From Acetofilamentum sp. (GTDB lineage: Bacteria > Bacteroidota > Bacteroidia > Bacteroidales > JAFGXI01): 5,228 bases of DNA. Both the position numbers and the translations under genes were made by a program. Below the pieces are notes generated by a model. That model ran no database searches and had not been told where the DNA came from. It worked only from the letters and a program-made list of their open reading frames with translations. How positions within the stretch are numbered: position 1 is the first letter of the stretch; every line of letters begins with the position of its first letter. This document shows, piece by piece, positions 1-5,228 of this stretch. The stretch is taken from NCBI GenBank assembly GCA_020720565.1, contig DYOK01000181.1:1-5228 (forward strand). Reading direction: 5' to 3'.

Positions 1-217
1 GGCGACAGGCAGGTGCACAATCTGGGTTAAATCAATAAGTCAGATATTCACAATACAGATAACCATTGTTTACCAATACAACATACTGTTATTTGCATGA
101 TCTTGTAATTGTATTGAGGTGTCGAAATAAGTTTGAATTTTTACGTAAATAATAAGCAATTCCATTTTTTTTAGCATTCTAAAAAGTCTAATTTTGTCTT
201 GAATTTTGAACAATAGC
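1..217. other. Non-coding leader DNA upstream of the ClC gene
   Basis: No supportable gene lies here. The only trace of coding is a short reading frame entering from the left edge and stopping at 36-38; it could be the last residues of an upstream + strand gene (ending ...SGLNQ) but is too short to claim. The rest is AT-rich. Two TAnnTTTG matches occur on the + strand, at 128-135 and 189-196. No tRNA, riboswitch or Shine-Dalgarno sequence was seen. Confidence 0.6.
189..196 (+). promoter_or_regulatory. Candidate Bacteroidota -7 element for the ClC gene
   Basis: TAATTTTG matches TAnnTTTG and lies 21 nt before the ATG at 218, so transcription would begin about 15 nt upstream of the start codon. 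The -33 position, about 19 nt further upstream, is a T-run (165-172) that matches three of the four bases of TTTG. A second match, TAAGTTTG at 128-135, has only a poorly spaced TTG upstream. The assignment rests on motif and position only, and T-rich DNA gives chance matches. Confidence 0.35.
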
Positions 218-2020
218 ATGATAATAAAAGATCTTTTTATAAAAGAACGTGCTGAATTGCTTTTGCGTCGTTTTCTTATTTGGCGCATCAAAAACATCAG
301 TCAAAAGAATTTCATTCGTTATTTGAGTGTTATCATTGGTTTTGTGGTGGGTATTGCAGCCGTAATGTTGAAATATGCCGTTCACTTTACCAAACAAATT
401 ACGGAGTTAGATATCGTTCAAAACTATGTGTATTTTCTGTATTTCTTATTCCCAATGATAGGCATTGGTGCGGTAATCATATTCTATAAATTTATTATGA
501 AAAGCCGTTTTACGGAGGGCGTTCCAAGTGTTTTGTACGCTTTATCGAAGACACAAGGCAAGCTCCCACGGCGTAACATGTTCACTTCGTTTATTGCCAG
601 TTCCATTACAGTCGGATTTGGGGGGTCGGTCGGACTAGAAGGGCCAGTGGTTTCTACAGGTGCTGCCATAGGTTCAAACATTGGTCAAATGCTTCGGCTC
701 GACTACAAACAATTGATTATTCTTTTGGGTGCGGCATCGGCTGCGGCTATGGCGTCCATCTTTAAAGCTCCTATTGCCGCCGTTGTTTTTGCTATGGAAG
801 TGATTATGATCGATTTAACAGCAGCATCGGTTATTCCGCTTTTACTGGCTTCAACTTCTGCGGCAGTTACCTCTATGTTTTTCTTAGGGGTTGGTACTGT
901 TTACACCGTAAAATTTACAGAATCGTACGAACTTATTGAGTTACCCTACTATATTTTGCTTGGAATAGCATCGGGTTTACTTTCGGTCTATTTTACATTT
1001 ATGCATACCAATATTTCGGGCTACTTCAAGAAAAAGGCCAATCCGTGGAAACGTCTTGCCATAGCTGGTCTGTTGTTGGGGATTCTAATCTTTGTTTTTC
1101 CATCGCTCTATGGCGAGGGTTTCGAGGCAATCAACATGGGGCTTAATGGCTCAAGTGAACATATTTTTCAAGGTACATTATATCATAGTTTTTCTTCGTA
1201 TTATATTTTGTTGCTCGGTTTAATCCTTTTGGTAATTCTGTTCAAAGTTATTGCAACCTCACTCACTTTTGGCGCTGGAGGTGTGGGCGGTATTTTCGCT
1301 CCTTCCTTGTTTTTGGGTAGCCACTTGGGTTTGTTGTTTGCACTTACTTTTAATTACCTTGGGTTTGTCCATTTAAATACCGTTCATTTTGCCTTTTCTG
1401 GTATGGCGGGTTTGATAGCTGGTGTATTTCATGCCCCACTAACTGGGATTTTCCTAATTGCCGATATCACTGGGGGCTATCAAATGTTTATTCCGCTTAT
1501 CTTAGTTTCAGTTTTTTCGTTTGTCACGGTAAAACTTTTTTACAAAGACTCGATCTACAACGCTAAACTAGTCGAACGTGGTGAATTGATGACCCATAAT
1601 TCGGACCAAAACATCTTGAAAATGATGAGCATCGAAAAAGTTATCGAAACAAATTTTATTCCAGTTCAAAAGCATCAGACCTTGGGTGACTTGGTTAAAG
1701 TGATAGCGGTATCGAAGCGCAATGTGTTCCCTGTGGTCGACTCTGATAACAACTTCGAAGGCATTGTGGTGATGGATCAGATTCGAGAGATTATGTTCGA
1801 TCGATCGAAATACCAAAATACCACTGTCGAAGATTTGATGTTTATTCCTCACGTTAGTGTCGAGTTAACTGATAAAATGGATGATGTAGCCAACAAATTT
1901 CACGAAACGGGAAAGTACAATTTGCCTGTACTCGATCAAGGGCAATATATTGGGTTTGTATCTCGGGCCAATGTATTTTCGACGTACCGACGCATGCTAA
2001 AACACTTTTCGAACGACTAA
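218..2020 (+). CDS. ClC-family chloride channel/transporter with C-terminal CBS pair
   Basis: This is an inner-membrane ClC protein that moves Cl- or a similar anion, 600 aa from ATG 218. A TTG at 206 would add four residues, but ATG is preferred; an in-frame TGA at 200-202 rules out anything longer. The membrane domain spans about residues 35-445. It shows the classic anion-site motifs: TEGVP (99-103, the GSGIP position), GLEGP (139-143, gating Glu141), GGIFAP (357-362), and Tyr447 in the helix-R motif IYNAKL, equivalent to Tyr445 of E. coli ClC. Two CBS domains follow (about 472-532 and 536-596); such domains often bind adenine nucleotides and control gating. The residue matching the proton glutamate Glu203 of E. 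coli ClC is Val195, as in eukaryotic ClC channels. This makes H+ coupling doubtful, so channel or uncoupled transport is possible. The family call is firm; ion and mechanism are inferred. It probably shares a transcript with the gene 29 bp downstream. Confidence 0.96.
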   Translation: MIIKDLFIKERAELLLRRFLIWRIKNISQKNFIRYLSVIIGFVVGIAAVMLKYAVHFTKQITELDIVQNYVYFLYFLFPMIGIGAVIIFYKFIMKSRFTEGVPSVLYALSKTQGKLPRRNMFTSFIASSITVGFGGSVGLEGPVVSTGAAIGSNIGQMLRLDYKQLIILLGAASAAAMASIFKAPIAAVVFAMEVIMIDLTAASVIPLLLASTSAAVTSMFFLGVGTVYTVKFTESYELIELPYYILLGIASGLLSVYFTFMHTNISGYFKKKANPWKRLAIAGLLLGILIFVFPSLYGEGFEAINMGLNGSSEHIFQGTLYHSFSSYYILLLGLILLVILFKVIATSLTFGAGGVGGIFAPSLFLGSHLGLLFALTFNYLGFVHLNTVHFAFSGMAGLIAGVFHAPLTGIFLIADITGGYQMFIPLILVSVFSFVTVKLFYKDSIYNAKLVERGELMTHNSDQNILKMMSIEKVIETNFIPVQKHQTLGDLVKVIAVSKRNVFPVVDSDNNFEGIVVMDQIREIMFDRSKYQNTTVEDLMFIPHVSVELTDKMDDVANKFHETGKYNLPVLDQGQYIGFVSRANVFSTYRRMLKHFSND

Positions 2021-2037
2021 TTTTTGAAGAACTTTTT

Positions 2038-2045
2038 TAATTTTG
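2038..2045 (+). promoter_or_regulatory. Possible internal -7 element before the L,D-transpeptidase gene
   Basis: TAATTTTG matches TAnnTTTG and ends only 4 nt before the ATG at 2050, so a transcript from here would be essentially leaderless. The only nearby TTTG (2023-2026) is 11 bp upstream, too close for a normal -33 box. Read-through from the ClC gene is the simpler explanation for expression; a secondary promoter is possible. Confidence 0.2.
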
Positions 2046-2049
2046 GACA

Positions 2050-2811
2050 ATGCAAAAGTATCTGACACAAAGGGCTATGGTTCCATTGATTGGAATGGTT
2101 TTACTATCCATGTCAATTCCGTCTGATTTTTTGTCTGACCAAAAAAAATACGAAAGGGTTAGAACAGCAATAAAAGACAAACAAGACCAAATTGAGAAAT
2201 CCCTTTTAGACCATCAAATTTCGCTCAATCAGGTTAATGTTCTATTTGTAGCCTACAAAGACGACGACTTGCTAGAAATATACGCCAAATCAAAAACAGA
2301 ATCGACATACAAAAAAATCAAATCGTATGCTATTTGCTATCGGTCTGGCATTCTTGGGCCAAAACGCAAACAAGGCGACGGGCAAGTTCCCGAAGGTTTT
2401 TACCATATCGACCGCTTTAATCCGGTAAGCAATTATTATCTTTCGCTTGGTATTAATTATCCCAATTTGTCGGATAAAAAAAAGAGCACAGCTAGCAATT
2501 TAGGCGGCGATATTTTTATACATGGCTCTTGTGTATCGATAGGCTGCTTGCCCATGACCGACGATATGATTAAAGAAATATATCTATACGCAGTGTATGC
2601 CAAGAATAATGGTCAAAGTAAAATTCCTGTTTATATTTTCCCTTTTCAAATGACCGAACAAAACCTTTCGATTTATCAAACCAAATATAAAGATCAAAAA
2701 GACCTTATCGCATTTTGGACCAATCTAAAGGATGGCTATGCAAAATTCTTTAAAGATCATAAAGCTTTAAAAATAAGCGTAAACGATAAAGGCGATTACA
2801 CATTCCTGTGA
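2050..2811 (+). CDS. YafK/DpaA-type L,D-transpeptidase family protein, exported
   Basis: The 253-aa product has the YkuD catalytic fold in the YafK (DpaA) branch. Residues 1-25 have basic residues, then a hydrophobic run (VPLIGMVLLSMSI). This suggests a signal peptide or membrane anchor; there is no lipobox cysteine. The catalytic block IHGSCVSIGCLPMTDD (157-172) supplies His158 and nucleophile Cys166. Upstream are family landmarks: the SYAICYRSG-like stretch (92-100), LGPKRKQGDGQVPEGFY (102-118) and RFNPVSNYYLSLGINYPN (122-139). The C-terminal part, PFQMTEQN...FWTNLKDGYAKFF, also follows my recollection of E. coli YafK, including the fold's extension. YafK/DpaA in E. coli detaches Braun's lipoprotein from peptidoglycan. 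That lipoprotein is not known in Bacteroidota, so the substrate here is open: another wall-anchored protein, or meso-DAP cross-links. The protein should act in the periplasm. The gene sits 29 bp after the ClC gene in the same direction, so it is probably in the same operon. It appears full length and intact. Confidence 0.93.
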   Translation: MQKYLTQRAMVPLIGMVLLSMSIPSDFLSDQKKYERVRTAIKDKQDQIEKSLLDHQISLNQVNVLFVAYKDDDLLEIYAKSKTESTYKKIKSYAICYRSGILGPKRKQGDGQVPEGFYHIDRFNPVSNYYLSLGINYPNLSDKKKSTASNLGGDIFIHGSCVSIGCLPMTDDMIKEIYLYAVYAKNNGQSKIPVYIFPFQMTEQNLSIYQTKYKDQKDLIAFWTNLKDGYAKFFKDHKALKISVNDKGDYTFL

Positions 2812-2843
2812 ATCTGATCGTGAAAAATTGTTGAGTTGCCTGC

Positions 2844-2905
2844 CCTCCTTCGGACGATAAATCCTCCTTCGGACGATAAATCCTCCTTCGGACGATAAAT
2901 CCTCC
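2844..2905. repeat. Three perfect tandem copies of a 19-bp unit plus a 5-bp partial
   Basis: The unit CCTCCTTCGGACGATAAAT is present without mismatch at 2844-2862, 2863-2881 and 2882-2900; CCTCC at 2901-2905 begins a fourth. It is much richer in GC than the DNA around it. Each unit contains TCC-TTC-GGA, which could form a tiny hairpin. A near-inverted pair, TTGCCTG (2836-2842) and CAGGTAA (2910-2916), flanks the array with one G-T wobble. Nineteen is not a multiple of three, so copy-number change would break any reading frame; that argues against coding. The array lies between two converging gene ends and may be a variable-number repeat or part of a dispersed repeat family. Its function is unknown. 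Confidence 0.93.
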
Positions 2906-2907
2906 GC

Positions 2908-2981
2908 CTCAGGTAAATTGATTCGATAATTTGTTGCGTTGTTAAATTCATACATCAATAATCATTAACAATTTACTTGAG
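2908..2981. repeat. 13-bp inverted repeat spanning the 3' end of the U32 gene
   Basis: CTCAGGTAAATTG (2908-2920) is the reverse complement of CAATTTACTTGAG (2969-2981) except for one base, which would form a G-U wobble in the + strand RNA. The arms are 48 nt apart, and the right arm covers the stop codon and last codons of the - strand U32 gene. No T-run follows either arm, so it does not look like a standard intrinsic terminator. It could still stabilise 3' ends or mark a former insertion. Confidence 0.6.
2939..2971. terminator. Weak AT-rich stem-loop between convergent genes
   Basis: TTGTTAA (2939-2945) and TTAACAA (2965-2971) form a perfect 7-bp stem with a 19-nt loop just beyond the U32 stop codon. 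It is nested in the longer inverted repeat and shares three bases (2969-2971) with its right arm, so the two structures cannot both form fully. The stem is AT-rich and lacks a following T-run; a terminator role is only a possibility suggested by position. Confidence 0.25.
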
Positions 2982-4970
2982 TGTTCGTCTTAAATTAAAG
3001 GCATTTGACGGTTCAATAACTTCTTGATTTTTGAACGCATTAAACAAACGATTCCATGTGTCTGGTTTGGGTTCGACTCCCGACAAATCGATTAAAAATT
3101 TTCGATAACCCAGTTTTTCGAATTTAGACTGATATTTAAACCAAGAAACCGCTTTTTCGGGTCGAACGACGGTCATCCCACTATCGACCGATTTTACAAA
3201 CACACTCTTTTCGGCATCGACAAATCGACTGTTCTGACGGTTTAACAAGACGGGCATTCTCGAATAAAACAATTCGGGGTGTGAGTAAATGGTTACTATC
3301 CCATTTCTGTTTTTTAGACTATAAAACGTTTCGAAGTCCATCTCTAAGGGATAGAAAAACCATTTTGCACCTTGTTTTTCGATAAATTTCGAAGCGGCAT
3401 CGTTAAATACATACACATTTTCGTTGGTCGAAAATCTTTGATGTTCGGCTAGCAAAAGCTGTTGCGACAAATGACTCAATATCAATTGATTGATTCCGTA
3501 TTTTTGTAAATTTTTAACAGTCAGTTTGTAAAACTCGACCTGAGATTCGGGTATAAATTTGGGCAACTCCAGCCAGATTTTCGACGAAAAAGCCTTCCAA
3601 ACAGAAGCATGGTTTTGAATATTTTCGAGTACGGATTTGCTCAAGTGTAAAACAATGTGGTGTGCTTGTTTAACGGCAGAAGTTTTAAACCATTCTAGGT
3701 CTTGAATTCTAACCCACAATTGTGCATCTTTCGAACTGTTTTTAGGTTTAAGACTGCTTAAAATTTGTACTTTCTGAGCATTCGAAAAGTTACCTTGGTT
3801 AGGCGAAACGGTTTTTATTTTACTCGAAAATGATTGTTCGACATGCCCACCTACTAAAAACACGCTGTCTCCATTTTGCAAAAAAGAATTCGAAAAGGCA
3901 ATACGATATCCTTTCGCGATGGGCTCAAGTGTTTCGATTCGGTAATGATATTGAGCTTGCGTCGACTTCGATACCAACCTCAAACGCAAGCCTACATTGA
4001 GCTCTTTATCGGAATTAAACTCGATAAATTGAGGATTGATCTGTGTAATTTTCCCCAACAGCAAACCATTATTCGGATTCTCTGTTATTGCTTCTGCAAC
4101 ATTCCCACCAAAGAAATATGCTGTTTTTTCTCGACCCGTATCATCGGCTAAAAGCAATTTTGCTTGTTCGGTCGAATGGGCGCTATCTAATGCCATACGG
4201 TAAGCCTTAGCAGTGGTGTAGACATATTCGGCAGACTTCATCCGGCCTTCGATTTTAATCGACGATATCCCAATTTGTTTTAAAAACTGTACCTCATCGA
4301 CCAATTGATTATCCTTTAGACTAAAAAGAAATTCTTGTTTATCGGTCTGATAAGCTCTTCGGCACGATTGTGCACATAAGCCTCTGTTCGCACCACTCCC
4401 CCCCATAAAGCTACTAAACAAACACATGCCCGAAAACGAGTAACATAAAGCCCCGTGTACAAAATATTCGATTTCGACAGGGCTGTCTTGAGCTATGGTT
4501 TTAAGTTCGTCTTTGGTTAGCTCTCTGGCTAATATCACCCTTTCGATTCCTATTTTTTTCGAGAATCGGGTTCCTAAACTATTGTGGTTTCCCATTTGCG
4601 TGCTGGCATGTAAAACCAAATTTGGGAAATAAGTCTTTGCCAAATAATAGACGCCCCAATCTTGAATGATAACGGCACCTACCCTAGTTTTGGATAAAAA
4701 CCACAATGTTTGTAGCAAATCTGCAATTTCGTTGTTTTTTATCACCGTGTTTAAAGTGACATAAACCAGTACTTTTTTTAGCCTTGCCTCCTCTAAAAGT
4801 CCTAAAAATTGGGCATTCGTAAAATTCGACGCCCTTCCTCTGGCGTTAAACTGTTTGAGTCCTAAATAGACCGCATCGGCACCTCCTTCGAGTGCAGCCC
4901 TAAAAGACTCGACACTTCCGGCAGGTAGCAAAAGTTCTGTGCGGCACGTTGTTTTGTTTGGCGTATTCAT
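2973..4970 (-). CDS. U32 family peptidase-like protein, long RlhA type
   Basis: The 665-aa protein belongs to family U32. Its N-terminal TIM-barrel-like part opens with TELLLPAGSVESFRAALEGG (11-30) and ADAVYLG (31-37). The family signature is at 168-186 (EYFVHGALCYSFSGMCLFS). Four cysteines, Cys176, Cys183, Cys199 and Cys203 (in NRGLCAQSCRR), match the Fe-S ligand pattern of U32 proteins. SIKIEGRMKSAEYV (237-250) is another conserved block. About 400 further residues include a middle/C-terminal region like that of E. coli RlhA, which has about 650 aa; the exact domain borders are uncertain. Although named collagenase-like peptidases, studied relatives hydroxylate nucleic acid or quinone precursors: RlhA acts on 23S rRNA C2501, TrhP on tRNA U34, and UbiU/UbiV in ubiquinone synthesis. 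Length favours the RlhA branch, so a cytoplasmic rRNA-modifying role is inferred, not shown. ATG 4970 is the only ATG before the conserved core. The gene converges with the L,D-transpeptidase gene and has its own promoter. Confidence 0.94.
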   Translation of the reverse strand: MNTPNKTTCRTELLLPAGSVESFRAALEGGADAVYLGLKQFNARGRASNFTNAQFLGLLEEARLKKVLVYVTLNTVIKNNEIADLLQTLWFLSKTRVGAVIIQDWGVYYLAKTYFPNLVLHASTQMGNHNSLGTRFSKKIGIERVILARELTKDELKTIAQDSPVEIEYFVHGALCYSFSGMCLFSSFMGGSGANRGLCAQSCRRAYQTDKQEFLFSLKDNQLVDEVQFLKQIGISSIKIEGRMKSAEYVYTTAKAYRMALDSAHSTEQAKLLLADDTGREKTAYFFGGNVAEAITENPNNGLLLGKITQINPQFIEFNSDKELNVGLRLRLVSKSTQAQYHYRIETLEPIAKGYRIAFSNSFLQNGDSVFLVGGHVEQSFSSKIKTVSPNQGNFSNAQKVQILSSLKPKNSSKDAQLWVRIQDLEWFKTSAVKQAHHIVLHLSKSVLENIQNHASVWKAFSSKIWLELPKFIPESQVEFYKLTVKNLQKYGINQLILSHLSQQLLLAEHQRFSTNENVYVFNDAASKFIEKQGAKWFFYPLEMDFETFYSLKNRNGIVTIYSHPELFYSRMPVLLNRQNSRFVDAEKSVFVKSVDSGMTVVRPEKAVSWFKYQSKFEKLGYRKFLIDLSGVEPKPDTWNRLFNAFKNQEVIEPSNAFNLRRTLK

Positions 4971-4977
4971 TGTGCTG

Positions 4978-5009
4978 CAAAGATACCGTTTCGACAGATT
5001 CGAAAGAAA
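4978..5009 (-). promoter_or_regulatory. Bacteroidota-type promoter of the U32 gene
   Basis: Read on the - strand, TATCTTTG (4985 to 4978) is a full match to TAnnTTTG. TTTC (5009 to 5006), three of four bases of the -33 TTTG, lies 20 bp upstream, which is the expected spacing. Only 7 nt separate the -7 box from the ATG at 4970, so the transcript would have a leader of a few bases at most. This is the best promoter candidate in the window. Confidence 0.65.
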
Positions 5010-5059
5010 TAATTTCGGATTTACACTGAACCTCTGATAAAAACAGAATCAAAAAAAAT

Positions 5060-5088
5060 ACTGTTAGGAATTGGAACATAATAACAGT
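5060..5088. repeat. 7-bp inverted repeat in the divergent intergenic region
   Basis: ACTGTTA (5060-5066) and TAACAGT (5082-5088) are perfect reverse complements 15 nt apart. They lie between the U32 promoter and the promoter-like elements of the gene starting at 5127. The pair could be a repressor site or a stem-loop, or could lie near the end of an insertion sequence. Nothing in the sequence decides between these, and short inverted repeats arise by chance. Confidence 0.35.
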
Positions 5089-5093
5089 TACAA

Positions 5094-5121
5094 TTTGGTT
5101 TGTTTTAAAAGCTTACTTTTG
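5094..5121 (+). promoter_or_regulatory. Candidate promoter of the partial gene at 5127
   Basis: TACTTTTG (5114-5121) matches TAnnTTTG. TTTG (5094-5097) is a perfect -33 match, but the 16-bp spacing is shorter than the usual 19-21 bp. The -7 box ends 5 nt before the ATG at 5127, predicting a leaderless mRNA. The box lies inside the hairpin described separately. Confidence 0.45.
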
Positions 5122-5126
5122 TAAGC
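5111..5126 (+). promoter_or_regulatory. Perfect 6-bp stem-loop abutting a start codon
   Basis: GCTTAC (5111-5116), loop TTTT (5117-5120) and GTAAGC (5121-5126) form a perfect hairpin whose last base is next to the ATG at 5127. If a transcript enters from upstream, the stem would sit directly against the start codon and could hinder ribosome entry. A transcript starting at the overlapping -7 box would lack it. Some insertion sequences use such a device against outside transcription, but here this is inference from position. Confidence 0.5.
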
Positions 5127-5228
5127 ATGGAACCATCATTGCAAAAGTTACATCAAGAGCGATATAAAAAAATATTGCCCTTGCTTTCGGAAAAAGATCA
5201 GCGCATAATCTTAGGCGGTGATGCAGAA
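5127..5228 (+). CDS. N-terminus of a probable ISAzo13-family transposase (partial)
   Basis: An open frame of 34 codons runs from ATG 5127 to the window edge, starting MEPSLQKLHQERYKKI and continuing LPLLSEKDQRIILGGDAE. The pattern of a charged helix, then LPxLSEKDxR and a small-residue run ending in DAE, resembles the first residues of ISAzo13-type transposases (typically ...LNERQRRLxxAAEA...), which continue into a helix-turn-helix. That likeness is from memory and covers few residues, so the product is tentative; the coding call is firmer because of the upstream promoter-like box and the uninterrupted, well-composed frame. If correct, the element's left end lies in 4986-5126 and the rest is outside the window. 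No Shine-Dalgarno sequence is present. Confidence 0.55.
   Translation, partial: MEPSLQKLHQERYKKILPLLSEKDQRIILGGDAE

Noticed and set aside
3..38. C-terminal tail of an upstream + strand gene
   Set aside because: Only 11 codons before a stop at the window edge; other frames are also briefly open, so it cannot be told from chance.
206..217. TTG start for the ClC gene, four codons upstream of the ATG
   Set aside because: There is no ribosome-binding signal to favour it, and a normal ATG follows at once; the four extra residues add nothing conserved.
1796..1809. 14-bp perfect palindrome TTCGATCGATCGAA
   Set aside because: It lies inside the first CBS domain region and encodes ordinary residues (FDRS); a chance run of GATC/TCGA with no regulatory context.
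2844..2905. CRISPR array
   Set aside because: The 19-bp copies are directly adjacent with no spacers, and no cas gene is nearby; it is a simple tandem repeat.
2767..2958. A 63-codon - strand reading frame across the tandem repeat
   Set aside because: It overlaps the end of the L,D-transpeptidase gene, and its middle is the 19-bp repeat read in three successive frames, giving low-complexity sequence with no family likeness.
3876..4151. A 91-codon + strand reading frame opposite the U32 gene
   Set aside because: It lies wholly antisense to a well-conserved gene, resembles no family and has no promoter or start signal.

Overview
The window looks like chromosomal DNA from a member of the Bacteroidota. 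Three things point there: AT-rich intergenic DNA, no Shine-Dalgarno-like sequence before any start, and repeated matches to TAnnTTTG, the -7 promoter element of that phylum. The protein sequences also fit. No base-composition count or database search was run, and no finer placement is justified.

Layout: 1-217 is non-coding leader DNA. A + strand pair follows, 29 bp apart and probably co-transcribed: a ClC-family anion channel or transporter with two C-terminal CBS domains (218-2020), and an exported YafK/DpaA-type L,D-transpeptidase-fold protein (2050-2811). A 161-bp convergent intergenic region (2812-2972) holds three perfect tandem copies of a 19-bp unit and a long-range 13-bp inverted repeat that runs into the end of the next gene. 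The - strand gene 2973-4970 encodes a full-length U32 'peptidase' of the long RlhA-like type, a probable Fe-S RNA-hydroxylation factor rather than a true protease. A divergent intergenic region (4971-5126) carries a good promoter for the U32 gene, a 7-bp inverted repeat, and a perfect hairpin touching the start codon of a + strand gene. That gene runs off the window edge (5127 onward) and looks like the N-terminus of an ISAzo13-type transposase.

The genes do not form one pathway. The first pair serves the envelope (ion movement and cell-wall processing). The U32 gene probably serves RNA modification. The last gene suggests the edge of an insertion sequence. No convincing new multi-gene system is visible. 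The points most worth checking are the channel-like substitutions in the ClC protein, a DpaA-type enzyme in a phylum not known to have Braun's lipoprotein, TAnnTTTG elements so close to start codons that several mRNAs may be leaderless, and the repeat structures between genes.
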